DNA from: Bacteroidia bacterium
GTDB lineage: Bacteria > Bacteroidota > Bacteroidia > Flavobacteriales > Flavobacteriaceae
Reading direction: 5' to 3'
Length of the DNA: 6,161 nt
NCBI GenBank assembly: GCA_030429325.1
Contig: JAUICT010000143.1
Span: 1-6,161 of the forward strand
Shown: piece after piece, positions 1-6,128 of the stretch
Layout: every line of letters starts with the position of its first letter
Numbering within the stretch: position 1 is the first letter of the stretch
Made by a program: the position numbers and the translations under genes
The notes under the pieces: model-generated
What the model was told of the DNA's origin: nothing
Seen by the model: only the letters and a program-made list of their open reading frames with translations
Databases searched by the model: none

Positions 1-1525
1 GTTGATTGGTGGTCAAAGTACCGGTCTTATCAAAAATGGCCATGTCTATTTGGGCCAAACGCTCAATGGCATTCGTGTTCTTGAGGTAAAATTTATGTCT
101 TCCAAATATGCGAAGCATATTCCCCAATGTAAATGGGGCCGCCAAAGCGATGGCACAAGGACAGGCAATAATCAATACTGCTGTGAAGACGTTGAGCGCC
201 ATACTGGAATCATGGAACAACCAAAAAGCTGTTGCCAGAAAAGCAATGGTAAGCACAGCCACGGTAAAACGTTTGCCAATGCTATCGGTGAGTGTCTGGA
301 ATTGACTGGCCTTATCTTTGGAAAAAACCGTATTCCCCCACAATTGGGTCAGGTAGCTTTGCGAAACGGATTTTAAGACTTCAACTTCCAAAACCCCCGA
401 TTGCTGTTTCCCGCCGGCAAAAAGTTTTTCTCCGGACTCCTTAAAAACTGCTTGGGATTCTCCCGTCACAAAACTGTAGTCAACCTCGGCAGTTCCCTTG
501 ATCAAGACACAGTCCACTGGTATGATTTCCTGACTGCGAACCAAAATACGATCACCTTTCTGTATTTTATGTATTTGGATGTTCTCTTCATTTCCATTGG
601 AATCCAATCGGGTGACCGCAATGGGAAAATAGGATTTATAATCGCGCTCAAAGGAAAGATACGCATAGGTTTTTTGCTGAAAAAACTTTCCAAGCAATAG
701 GAAGAAAACAAGTCCGGTAAGACTATCAAAGAATCCTGAACCCAAATCCAAGGCTACATCCACAGTACTGCGCAAAAAAAGCACGAGAACCCCCAAGGCA
801 ATGGGCACATCTATATTCAAAAGCTTGGAGCGTAATCCCTTGTAAGCCGAAATAAAATAATCTTGCGCAGCATAAAAAACCACAGGTAGGGAAAAGGCGA
901 ACATTAACCAACGGAACACGCCTTTGTATTGATCCAACCAAAACTCCTCCACCTCAAAATATTCGGGAAAGGAAAGCAGCATTACATTGCCAAAGGCAAA
1001 TCCGGCAACGCCCAATTTGTAAATGAGCGACCTGTCTACCACATTCTTCTTTCCTTCCAAGGTTTCCAAGGATATATTGGGCTCGTATCCAATGCTTCCC
1101 AACAGCAACACCAAGGTCTTCAAAGAAAAATCTTCTGTTTTGTAGGTAACCCTAATGGTTTTCTTGGGAAAGTCAACTTGGGAAACTGTAATCGCCGAAT
1201 GCAGACGGTTCAAGTTTTCCAATACCCATATACAGGAGCTACAGTGAATTGAAGGAATCATTAAACTCACCACCTGCACTCCCTCTTCATTGAACTCCAC
1301 CAATTGTCCTACAATTTCCAGATTGTCCAGAAAATCGTATTTACCGCGCAGTTCATTGGGTGTGGTCCCTGCTTTTGCTTCTATCTCATAGAATGCTGTA
1401 AGGCCATTTGATGAGAATATTTCGTAGACGGTCTTGCAACCATTGCAACAAAATTCCTTTTCATCAAACTGCACCCCGTTCTTCCCACATTCATCCCCAC
1501 AATGATAACAGGTTGTGTTTGCCAT
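1..1525 (-). CDS. ccoI: CcoI/FixI-type copper-translocating P1B ATPase (N-terminal 508 residues, runs off left edge)
   Basis: This ATP-driven inner-membrane heavy-metal pump is partial: the ATG is at 1525-1523 and 508 codons are visible. Residues 1-45 hold a Cys-rich metal-binding cluster (C6xxC9, C13, C26-C27xxC30) of the kind found before the HMA domain in CcoI proteins. An HMA domain follows with IHCSSC (Cys95/Cys98). Four hydrophobic segments lie near 166-187, 203-224, 240-256 and 264-282. The actuator loop carries TGES at 354-357. Two more segments follow, the second with the CPC transport motif (C455-P456-C457). The phosphorylation motif DKTGT starts at Asp499. The nucleotide-binding domain lies outside the window. 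In the family, CcoI exports Cu(I) for the CuB centre of cbb3 oxidase. The divergent Fnr-like gene and the intervening FNR-like box support CcoI over a CopA detoxification pump, but no cco subunit gene is visible here to prove it. Confidence 0.93.
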   Translation of the reverse strand, partial: MANTTCYHCGDECGKNGVQFDEKEFCCNGCKTVYEIFSSNGLTAFYEIEAKAGTTPNELRGKYDFLDNLEIVGQLVEFNEEGVQVVSLMIPSIHCSSCIWVLENLNRLHSAITVSQVDFPKKTIRVTYKTEDFSLKTLVLLLGSIGYEPNISLETLEGKKNVVDRSLIYKLGVAGFAFGNVMLLSFPEYFEVEEFWLDQYKGVFRWLMFAFSLPVVFYAAQDYFISAYKGLRSKLLNIDVPIALGVLVLFLRSTVDVALDLGSGFFDSLTGLVFFLLLGKFFQQKTYAYLSFERDYKSYFPIAVTRLDSNGNEENIQIHKIQKGDRILVRSQEIIPVDCVLIKGTAEVDYSFVTGESQAVFKESGEKLFAGGKQQSGVLEVEVLKSVSQSYLTQLWGNTVFSKDKASQFQTLTDSIGKRFTVAVLTIAFLATAFWLFHDSSMALNVFTAVLIIACPCAIALAAPFTLGNMLRIFGRHKFYLKNTNAIERLAQIDMAIFDKTGTLTTNQ

Positions 1526-1546
1526 TTACATTTGCTTTACCTAGTG

Positions 1547-1554
1547 CAAATTTG
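1547..1554 (-). promoter_or_regulatory. Candidate -7 element of the ccoI promoter
   Basis: Read on the minus strand this is CAAATTTG, one mismatch from the Bacteroidota TAnnTTTG -7 element. Its last base (1547) is 36.5 bp from the centre of the FNR-like box at 1577-1590, the same spacing as in the fnr and usp promoters. It leaves 21 nt to the ccoI ATG. No TTG lies at the usual -33 distance, as can happen at activator-dependent promoters. Start site inferred, not measured. Confidence 0.5.
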
Positions 1555-1576
1555 TAATACTCTTCCTCTTAAAAAT

Positions 1577-1590
1577 ATGACATTTATCAG
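1577..1590. promoter_or_regulatory. FNR-like operator shared by the divergent ccoI and fnr promoters
   Basis: The sequence ATGAC-attt-ATCAG is an imperfect palindrome that keeps the TGA/TCA cores and matches 7 of 10 positions of the E. coli FNR box TTGAT-N4-ATCAA. It lies 51 bp from the ccoI start codon and 56 bp from the fnr start codon. It is equidistant from the candidate -7 elements on both sides, so one bound dimer could serve both promoters. It matches 11 of 14 positions with the reverse complement of the box upstream of the usp gene. Confidence 0.65.
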
Positions 1591-1593
1591 TTA

Positions 1594-1620
1594 TTGGTTT
1601 AATTATAAGCCGTAAATTTG
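1594..1620 (+). promoter_or_regulatory. Candidate fnr promoter (TTG-N16-TAAATTTG)
   Basis: TAAATTTG at 1613-1620 is an exact match to TAnnTTTG. A TTG at 1594-1596 sits 16 bp upstream, slightly closer than the usual spacing in this phylum. The FNR-like box centre lies 36.5 bp upstream of the final G, which would put it near -41 to -44 for a start a few bases further on. The predicted leader is about 20 nt. Confidence 0.6.
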
Positions 1621-1646
1621 ATAAGTCAGGTAAATCAGTCAACGGT

Positions 1647-2336
1647 ATGGAAAGTAGATGTGAAAATTGTATTGTACGGCAATTCAACTCCTTGCGTGCC
1701 ATGAGCAAGGAAGAGTTAAAACAAGTTTCAGATTCCAAAACCACCAAAGTTCTAAAAAAGGGGGAGTCCATTTTTGGGGAAGGTGATAAACTCAATGGGG
1801 TTTATTGTGTTCGTAGCGGGGTTTCCAAACTCTCCAAACTTAGTGCCAACGGCAAAGATCAGATTGTAAAATTAGCCTCGAAAGGCGAGGTTATCGGACA
1901 ACGTTCCGTGATTGCCGAGGAGAGCACCAATCTTAGTGCCATTGCCGTAAGCGATATGGAGGTTTGCTTTATTCCCAAAGAGAGCATTACCCATACTCTT
2001 CAGAAAAACCCAGACTTTACCTTGGAAGTGCTTCGCCACATGGCCCATGATTTAAAAGAGGCCGATGATGTAATCGTCAACATTTCCCAAAAAACCGTAA
2101 AGCAACGCATTGCCGAGGCCTTTTTGTATCTGAAAAAGAATTTTGGCGAGGACAAAGATGGCTTTTTGGCCTTGACCCTTTCCCGGGAAGATATTTCAAA
2201 TGTGGTTGGCACCGCTACGGAATCGGCCATCCGGATTATTTCCGAGTTCAAGAAAAAAGGTCTTATCCACACCTCGGGGAAAAAAATCGGCATCAAAGAC
2301 GAAAAAAAACTATTGGAGATGGTCGAAGGTTTTTAG
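1647..2336 (+). CDS. fnr: Crp/Fnr-family transcriptional regulator, Fnr-like
   Basis: This 229-aa protein has a cyclic-nucleotide-binding-type beta-roll (about 25-115), a dimerisation helix (about 120-160) and a C-terminal winged helix-turn-helix (about 175-215). The recognition helix contains T191-E-S-A-I-R196, with Glu192 and Arg196 at the DNA-contacting positions of CRP and FNR. The N-terminus aligns with the iron-sulfur region of E. coli FNR: C5xxC8 matches C20xxC23, and C107 in EVCFIP matches C122 in VCEIP. The position of C29 is Asn14. An extra Cys54 is present. It therefore looks like an oxygen- or redox-responsive Fnr relative, but whether it holds a cluster is open. It lies divergent to ccoI and upstream of a usp gene, both with FNR-like boxes, so it probably controls its neighbours and itself. 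The ATG at 1647 is the first in frame; the Shine-Dalgarno sequence is weak, as usual in Bacteroidota. Confidence 0.93.
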   Translation: MESRCENCIVRQFNSLRAMSKEELKQVSDSKTTKVLKKGESIFGEGDKLNGVYCVRSGVSKLSKLSANGKDQIVKLASKGEVIGQRSVIAEESTNLSAIAVSDMEVCFIPKESITHTLQKNPDFTLEVLRHMAHDLKEADDVIVNISQKTVKQRIAEAFLYLKKNFGEDKDGFLALTLSREDISNVVGTATESAIRIISEFKKKGLIHTSGKKIGIKDEKKLLEMVEGF

Positions 2337-2349
2337 CATCTCCTAAAAC

Positions 2350-2363
2350 CTGATATTTATCAT
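2350..2363. promoter_or_regulatory. FNR-like operator upstream of the usp gene
   Basis: CTGAT-attt-ATCAT matches 8 of 10 positions of TTGAT-N4-ATCAA, with a perfectly symmetrical TGAT-N4-ATCA core. It lies 13 bp after the fnr stop codon and 51 bp before the usp start codon. It is the better of the two boxes in the window and suggests that usp has its own oxygen-responsive promoter besides any readthrough from fnr. Confidence 0.68.
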
Positions 2364-2371
2364 AGTATCCC

Positions 2372-2414
2372 CTGGGCTGCACGCTTAATTTTACCTTATA
2401 TAAAAGCTGCCCAG
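2372..2414 (+). repeat. Inverted repeat ending immediately before the usp start codon
   Basis: CTGGGC at 2372-2377 pairs with GCCCAG at 2409-2414. A T-T mismatch and two further GC pairs (2379-2380 with 2406-2407) extend the stem. The 25-nt loop contains the candidate usp -7 element. In a transcript reading through from fnr the stem would abut the usp AUG; a transcript starting at the local promoter would lack the 5' arm. There is no T-tract, so it does not look like an intrinsic terminator. It may be chance. Confidence 0.35.
2386..2393 (+). promoter_or_regulatory. Candidate -7 element of the usp promoter
   Basis: TAATTTTA matches TAnnTTTG except for its last base. Its last base is 36.5 bp from the centre of the FNR-like box at 2350-2363, identical to the spacing at the ccoI and fnr promoters. 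There are 21 nt to the usp ATG. No clear TTG is present at -33. Confidence 0.5.
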
Positions 2415-3320
2415 ATGCAAAGGATTCTAATACCTACGGATTTTTCGGAAAATGCATGGAATGCCATAACATACGCCATGCAACTGTTCTGCAACAAGCA
2501 GTGCACTTTTTATTTGTTGAATACATACACCCCCATAATTCCAAGTAGTAGGTTTATGGCCAAAATGGTGGATGGGGAGCGTATTGTTGATGCGGTTCGT
2601 GATTCTTCCGAGTTGGGACTGCAAAAAACTGTGGAGCGCATCCAAAAACAGTTTAACAATCCCTATCATCAATTTGAAACCATCAGCTCCTTTAACTTAC
2701 TCTCTGAAGAGGTAAAAGAGATTGTGGACACATTCAACATCGATTTGGTGATCACAGGAACCAAGGGAGCCTCCGGTATTGAAGAAGTTTTCATGGGAAG
2801 CAATACTGTACGGATTATAAAGAGTGTAAAAAAATGTCCCATTTTGGCAATACCCCGCCATTTTAATTTTATTTCACCTACGGAAATTGCATTTGCCACC
2901 GATTTTAACCGGTTCTACACCACTTCAGAACTTGCCCCTTTGTTGGAAATGGCCAGAATGTTCCAAGCCACTATTCGAATCGTTCATGTACAATACACCA
3001 TCAAGGCCTTATCGGAACTCCAGCAGTTCAATTTGAATATGCTACGCAGATATTTAAAGGATGTTGAGCATTACATTCATACTGTATCCGAACTTCATTC
3101 TGTTTCAAAAACTTTGGAAATATTCTCTAAGGAGCTCGATATTCATTTATTGGCAATGCTCAACTATCAGCATAGCCAAATGGAGAAAATGACCCGAGAG
3201 CCCATAGTTAAAAAAACCGCCTTCCACACCCAGATTCCGCTATTGGTCATTCCCGAAATAGGCATGGAGGGAACAACTACCAAAGCCAAAACAAGGGAAC
3301 ATTCCTTTCCTTCATCATAA
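2415..3320 (+). CDS. Universal stress protein with two tandem UspA domains
   Basis: This 301-aa soluble cytoplasmic protein has no signal peptide or membrane segment. Domain 1 (1-147) opens with the strand and loop ILIPTDFS and has the nucleotide-binding signature Gly115-x2-Gly118-x9-Gly128-Ser129, followed by the closing strand CPILAIP, so it probably binds ATP. Domain 2 (about 156-280) opens with EIAFATDF and closes with IPLLVIP, but the corresponding glycine-rich loop is replaced by NYQHSQMEKMTREP (250-263), so it probably does not bind nucleotide in the same way. The last 20 residues are a low-complexity tail. Universal stress proteins of this form are often induced by oxygen limitation or stasis; the FNR-like box just upstream points the same way. 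The exact biochemical role is unknown. The ATG at 2415 places ILIPTDFS at the N-terminus, as normal for the family. Confidence 0.92.
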   Translation: MQRILIPTDFSENAWNAITYAMQLFCNKQCTFYLLNTYTPIIPSSRFMAKMVDGERIVDAVRDSSELGLQKTVERIQKQFNNPYHQFETISSFNLLSEEVKEIVDTFNIDLVITGTKGASGIEEVFMGSNTVRIIKSVKKCPILAIPRHFNFISPTEIAFATDFNRFYTTSELAPLLEMARMFQATIRIVHVQYTIKALSELQQFNLNMLRRYLKDVEHYIHTVSELHSVSKTLEIFSKELDIHLLAMLNYQHSQMEKMTREPIVKKTAFHTQIPLLVIPEIGMEGTTTKAKTREHSFPSS

Positions 3321-3369
3321 ATTGATTGGGGGTCGCTATCTTTATGCCATTGTACACCAAAGCAATTGA

Positions 3370-4305
3370 ATGGATAAGCACCAACTTATTGAATGCCATG
3401 AACGGATAAAACCCTATATCCACAACACTCCCGTGCTTACCTCCCGCCTTATTGACCAGATGGTGGGTGCATCCGTTTTTTTTAAGTGCGAGAACTTCCA
3501 GAAGATGGGCGCCTTTAAAATGCGTGGGGCTGCCAATGCCATTATGCAACTACCCAAAGCATTGCAGCAAAAGGGGGTGGTTACACATTCTTCGGGAAAC
3601 TTTGCCCAAGCACTTTCTTTGGCCGCACAAGGTCTAGGTGTGAAAGCTTTTATTGTGATGCCCAAAAATGCACCACAGGTAAAAAAAAATGCCGTGAAGG
3701 GCTATGGCGGTATCGTTATTGAATGCGACCCAACCCTAGAGGCAAGGGAAAGACAAGCAAAAATGATAGAAGAAGAACATGGTGCAACTTTTATACATCC
3801 TTCCAACGATGACAATGTGATTTTGGGACAGGGAACTGCCTGCAAAGAGCTATTGGAGGCCTACCCCAACCTTGATTATGTTGTTACTCCCGTAGGCGGT
3901 GGTGGACTGATTGCCGGAACTGCCCTGGCTGTACATTATTTTGGAAATTCCTGTCAGGTAATGGGTGGAGAACCCCTAGAAGTGGACGATGCCTACCGTT
4001 CATTGCAAAGCGGAACCATTGAAACCAATAGCACCACAAATACCATTGCGGATGGGCTAAAAACCCACTTGGGTGATCGCAACTTTCCCATTATCCAAAA
4101 CTATGTGAGCCAAATTATCCGGGTCACAGAAGGTGAGATCATTGAGGCCATGCGGATTATGTGGGAACGGTTGAAAATTGTCTGCGAACCCTCAAGCGCC
4201 GTCGCTTTGGCTGCCATTCTTTCTGAAAAGCAACAGCTCAAGGACAAAAAAATAGGGGTTATTGTTTCAGGTGGAAATGTAGACGTTAATAATTTACCGT
4301 TTTAA
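3370..4305 (+). CDS. PLP-dependent threonine/serine dehydratase (serine racemase-like, fold type II)
   Basis: This 311-aa cytoplasmic enzyme lacks a C-terminal ACT regulatory domain, so it resembles catabolic threonine dehydratases and serine racemases rather than full-length biosynthetic IlvA. The PLP Schiff-base lysine is Lys50 in GAFKMRGA. The substrate/cofactor loop is SSGN at 74-77, where Ser75 matches the catalytic Ser84 of human serine racemase. The phosphate-binding loop is GGGG at 176-179. Glu201, Val205 and Asp207 occupy the divalent-metal site positions (Glu210/Ala214/Asp216 in human serine racemase). SGGNVD begins at Ser300. Expected chemistry is deamination of L-Thr to 2-oxobutyrate or L-Ser to pyruvate, or Ser racemisation; sequence alone does not separate these. 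The loop reads SSGNFAQ where SSGNHGQ is usual. It starts 49 bp after usp with no terminator between, so cotranscription is possible. It converges on the histidine kinase gene with 18 bp between the stop codons. Confidence 0.92.
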   Translation: MDKHQLIECHERIKPYIHNTPVLTSRLIDQMVGASVFFKCENFQKMGAFKMRGAANAIMQLPKALQQKGVVTHSSGNFAQALSLAAQGLGVKAFIVMPKNAPQVKKNAVKGYGGIVIECDPTLEARERQAKMIEEEHGATFIHPSNDDNVILGQGTACKELLEAYPNLDYVVTPVGGGGLIAGTALAVHYFGNSCQVMGGEPLEVDDAYRSLQSGTIETNSTTNTIADGLKTHLGDRNFPIIQNYVSQIIRVTEGEIIEAMRIMWERLKIVCEPSSAVALAAILSEKQQLKDKKIGVIVSGGNVDVNNLPF

Positions 4306-4323
4306 GGAAAAGCTTCAAATCGT

Positions 4324-5775
4324 TCACTTCATAAAAGACACCAAAAAAGTACTACCTATATCTTTTTCGCTTTTTATCTCAATTTTTCCATCCATGGCTT
4401 CCACTTGGGTTTTCACCAAATACAATCCCAATCCCTTTCCTTCCGTTGCTCCACTTAACCTTCCGTACATATCAAAAATTTTCCTTTCACGCTCTGGGGT
4501 CAAATCCATGCCAATACCGTTATCTGAAACATTTAAAATTATAGCATCTTCTGTTTCCTCAGTAAAGATGTCAATAATTGGAGCAACCCCATCTTTGCTA
4601 TAATGGATAGCGTTTAGAACAAGATTGTACACAATATTCACCAGATAGCCTTTGAGCCCGAATATGGTGTCCGCTTTCGAAAAATCCGTTCTAATATCAG
4701 CTTTGGACTTGCTTATATCTTCAGCCAATAGGGCATCCACATCTTTCATGACATGGCCCATACTGACCTCCTTAAATTGCTCCCTGCTTGCATTTTTGAG
4801 TGAAAGTGAAAGACTAAGATCTTTGATGGTCTGATCCAGAGCTTCGGTGGTTTGCTCTATTTTCCTGACCAAATCATCGTTCATTTCATCTTTACCAAAT
4901 TCATAAATCTTGGACAGCATCAATAGGTTGGATATAGGTCCCCTTAAATTATGGGATATGATTCTGATGAAGTTTTGAAGTTCGTGGTTTTGTTGAACAA
5001 TCTGTTGATTAGCCAGTATTTCCTTGGTCACATCCAGAGTAATGCCCGCAATTCTTATGGGCTCGTCATCGGCATTATAAAATGCCCGTCCTTTATGGTG
5101 CAGGTATCTTATCCCCCCATCTCCTACAATAATCCTATTGGTAATGTCATGGGGTAATTTTTCTTCCATGCAACGTTTTACATCCTCCATGAATGCCTCT
5201 CGATCTTCGCGATGAATAAGTTCCATCAACGTTTCCAAGTTGGCTTGGAACTCGCCTGGGACTTGGTCATAAATCTTGAAGACCTGATCGGACCAAGTGA
5301 TCTCGTTCTTCAAAACATCATAACTCCAATGCCCCATGTTGCCAATCTGTTGGGCTTCCTTATATTTTCTTTCAATCTCTTTTAGTCGGAGCACATTCTC
5401 AACTTCCTTTGAAATGCTCTTTTGCCAAATACAACATCCCACTACTGTTCCCGAAGCATCCATATAGGGTTGAAAGAAGAATTCAAGAACTTCCGTACTG
5501 TCATTGTACCCTATAGACTGCCTTGCTGTGGTAGCAAATCTATCCAATGCACGGTCACAGCCTTGCTCACAAGTATTAAAAAAGATACTTTTCCTATAAT
5601 AGGGTCTTAAATTTATTCCTAAATGGGGTTCTTTGTGAAACTCCGCTTTAAATCTCTCGCTGAATGGGGCGTTGAAAGCCGTTAGCAGAAAATTTTTATC
5701 CATGGCCCATACAGCATCATTCTTTGCTTTAAAGGCTTCCTTGTCATTGTTTATTCTTACCTGCTTTTCTTTCAA
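4324..5775 (-). CDS. Soluble PAS-PAS sensor histidine kinase
   Basis: The protein is 483 aa if started at TTG 5775. No transmembrane segment is visible, so it should be a cytoplasmic sensor. A first PAS-like domain covers about 18-118. A helical linker (121-142) leads to a PAS_3-type domain with its PAC part (about 143-252; GHWSYD, then RYLHHKG, then GITLDVT). A short coiled coil leads to the H-box SHNLRGP with the phospho-accepting His275. The HATPase domain shows the N-box (NIVYNLVLN, 380-388), the G1 box DNGIGMD (418-424) and the G2 box GKGLGLYLVK (446-455), so catalysis should be intact. First-domain cysteines C69, C73, C114 and C115 could suit a redox or metal cofactor, which is speculation. 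The start is uncertain: between the in-frame stop at 5790-5788 and codon 25 (ATG at 5703) there is no ATG, and starting at 5703 would cut into the first PAS domain. Its presumed partner, the regulator gene just upstream, is interrupted. Confidence 0.9.
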   Translation of the reverse strand: MKEKQVRINNDKEAFKAKNDAVWAMDKNFLLTAFNAPFSERFKAEFHKEPHLGINLRPYYRKSIFFNTCEQGCDRALDRFATTARQSIGYNDSTEVLEFFFQPYMDASGTVVGCCIWQKSISKEVENVLRLKEIERKYKEAQQIGNMGHWSYDVLKNEITWSDQVFKIYDQVPGEFQANLETLMELIHREDREAFMEDVKRCMEEKLPHDITNRIIVGDGGIRYLHHKGRAFYNADDEPIRIAGITLDVTKEILANQQIVQQNHELQNFIRIISHNLRGPISNLLMLSKIYEFGKDEMNDDLVRKIEQTTEALDQTIKDLSLSLSLKNASREQFKEVSMGHVMKDVDALLAEDISKSKADIRTDFSKADTIFGLKGYLVNIVYNLVLNAIHYSKDGVAPIIDIFTEETEDAIILNVSDNGIGMDLTPERERKIFDMYGRLSGATEGKGLGLYLVKTQVEAMDGKIEIKSEKDIGSTFLVSFMK

Positions 5776-5822
5776 TGCTATGGGTTTTCACAAAGGGGAA
5801 CTATGTGATTCTTCTAAAGCAT

Positions 5823-6037
5823 TTACTTGGCTTTGTAAGAGCCTTGCAAATAGTCTTCCAAATGCTCAATACGCAATGGCTTCGAAATAAACTCCTTTAC
5901 ATATTTTTTATACTTTTCTGCTTCCTCACGATCAGCCTCTGATTCGGAAGAAGTGACCAACAGTACTTCATTGGTTTCCGGAAAACTTTCGAGGGCCATG
6001 AATTCCAGAAATTCAAAACCACTCATTTCGGGCATAT
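5823..6037 (-). pseudogene. Response regulator receiver, C-terminal half only, interrupted by an insertion sequence
   Basis: From Met at 6035 the frame encodes 70 residues starting MPEMSGFEFLEF. This corresponds to the part of a CheY-like receiver just after the phosphorylated Asp (normally about LDxNMPxMSG). It continues with the switch Thr in VLLVTSS and the conserved Lys in FISKPL, and ends at a TAA (5825-5823). The first half, with the acidic pocket and the phospho-acceptor Asp, is missing. Upstream in frame there are 29 codons unlike any receiver and without an ATG, reaching a stop at 6125-6123; they lie in the putative IS terminus. The usual length is 120-145 aa, so this fragment cannot be phosphorylated in the normal way. 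It lies 47 bp upstream of the kinase in the same orientation and was probably its cognate single-domain regulator. An independent small protein started at 6035 is possible but unlikely. Confidence 0.8.
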
Positions 6038-6045
6038 TGGATAAG

Positions 6046-6104
6046 CCGGGTAAAGTGACCCACCTTCGCCGGATGAAACTGACCAGGGTAAACGAACTGC
6101 CCAG
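6046..6104. repeat. Multiple terminal repeats of the insertion sequence
   Basis: Three related copies are seen: CCGGGTAAAGTGACCCA (6046-6062), CCGGATGAAACTGACCA (6069-6085) and a more diverged AGGGTAAACGAACTGCCCAG (6085-6104). The first two start 23 bp apart. Such arrays at IS21-type ends are taken to be transposase-binding sites. Confidence 0.6.
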
Positions 6105-6128
6105 ATTTGATCTATCCGTGGGTTAAAC

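Noticed and set aside
2..1252. Plus-strand open frames across the left part (for example 2-376, 401-700 and 929-1252)
   Set aside because: They lie opposite the continuous ATPase frame on the minus strand, which carries all the family motifs. Their translations resemble no protein family.
1618..1631. TTGAT at 1618-1622 as a second FNR box upstream of fnr
   Set aside because: The partner half-site at the right distance reads CAGGT, not ATCAA, and the TTG overlaps the -7 element.
3321..3369. Possible promoter or FNR-like box before the dehydratase (TATCTTTA at 3337-3344; TTGAT at 3322-3326)
   Set aside because: The second half-site is absent, the TTG spacing to the -7-like element is far too short, and no palindrome lies 36.5 bp upstream as it does at the other promoters.
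4306..4323. Bidirectional terminator between the convergent dehydratase and kinase genes
   Set aside because: Only 18 bp lie between the stop codons and no stable GC-rich stem or T-tract is visible there.
5823..6035. A complete small protein of 70 residues starting at 6035
   Set aside because: Its sequence is the C-terminal half of a receiver domain and begins right after the expected phosphorylation site, at the junction with the IS-like terminus. It is better described as a gene fragment.
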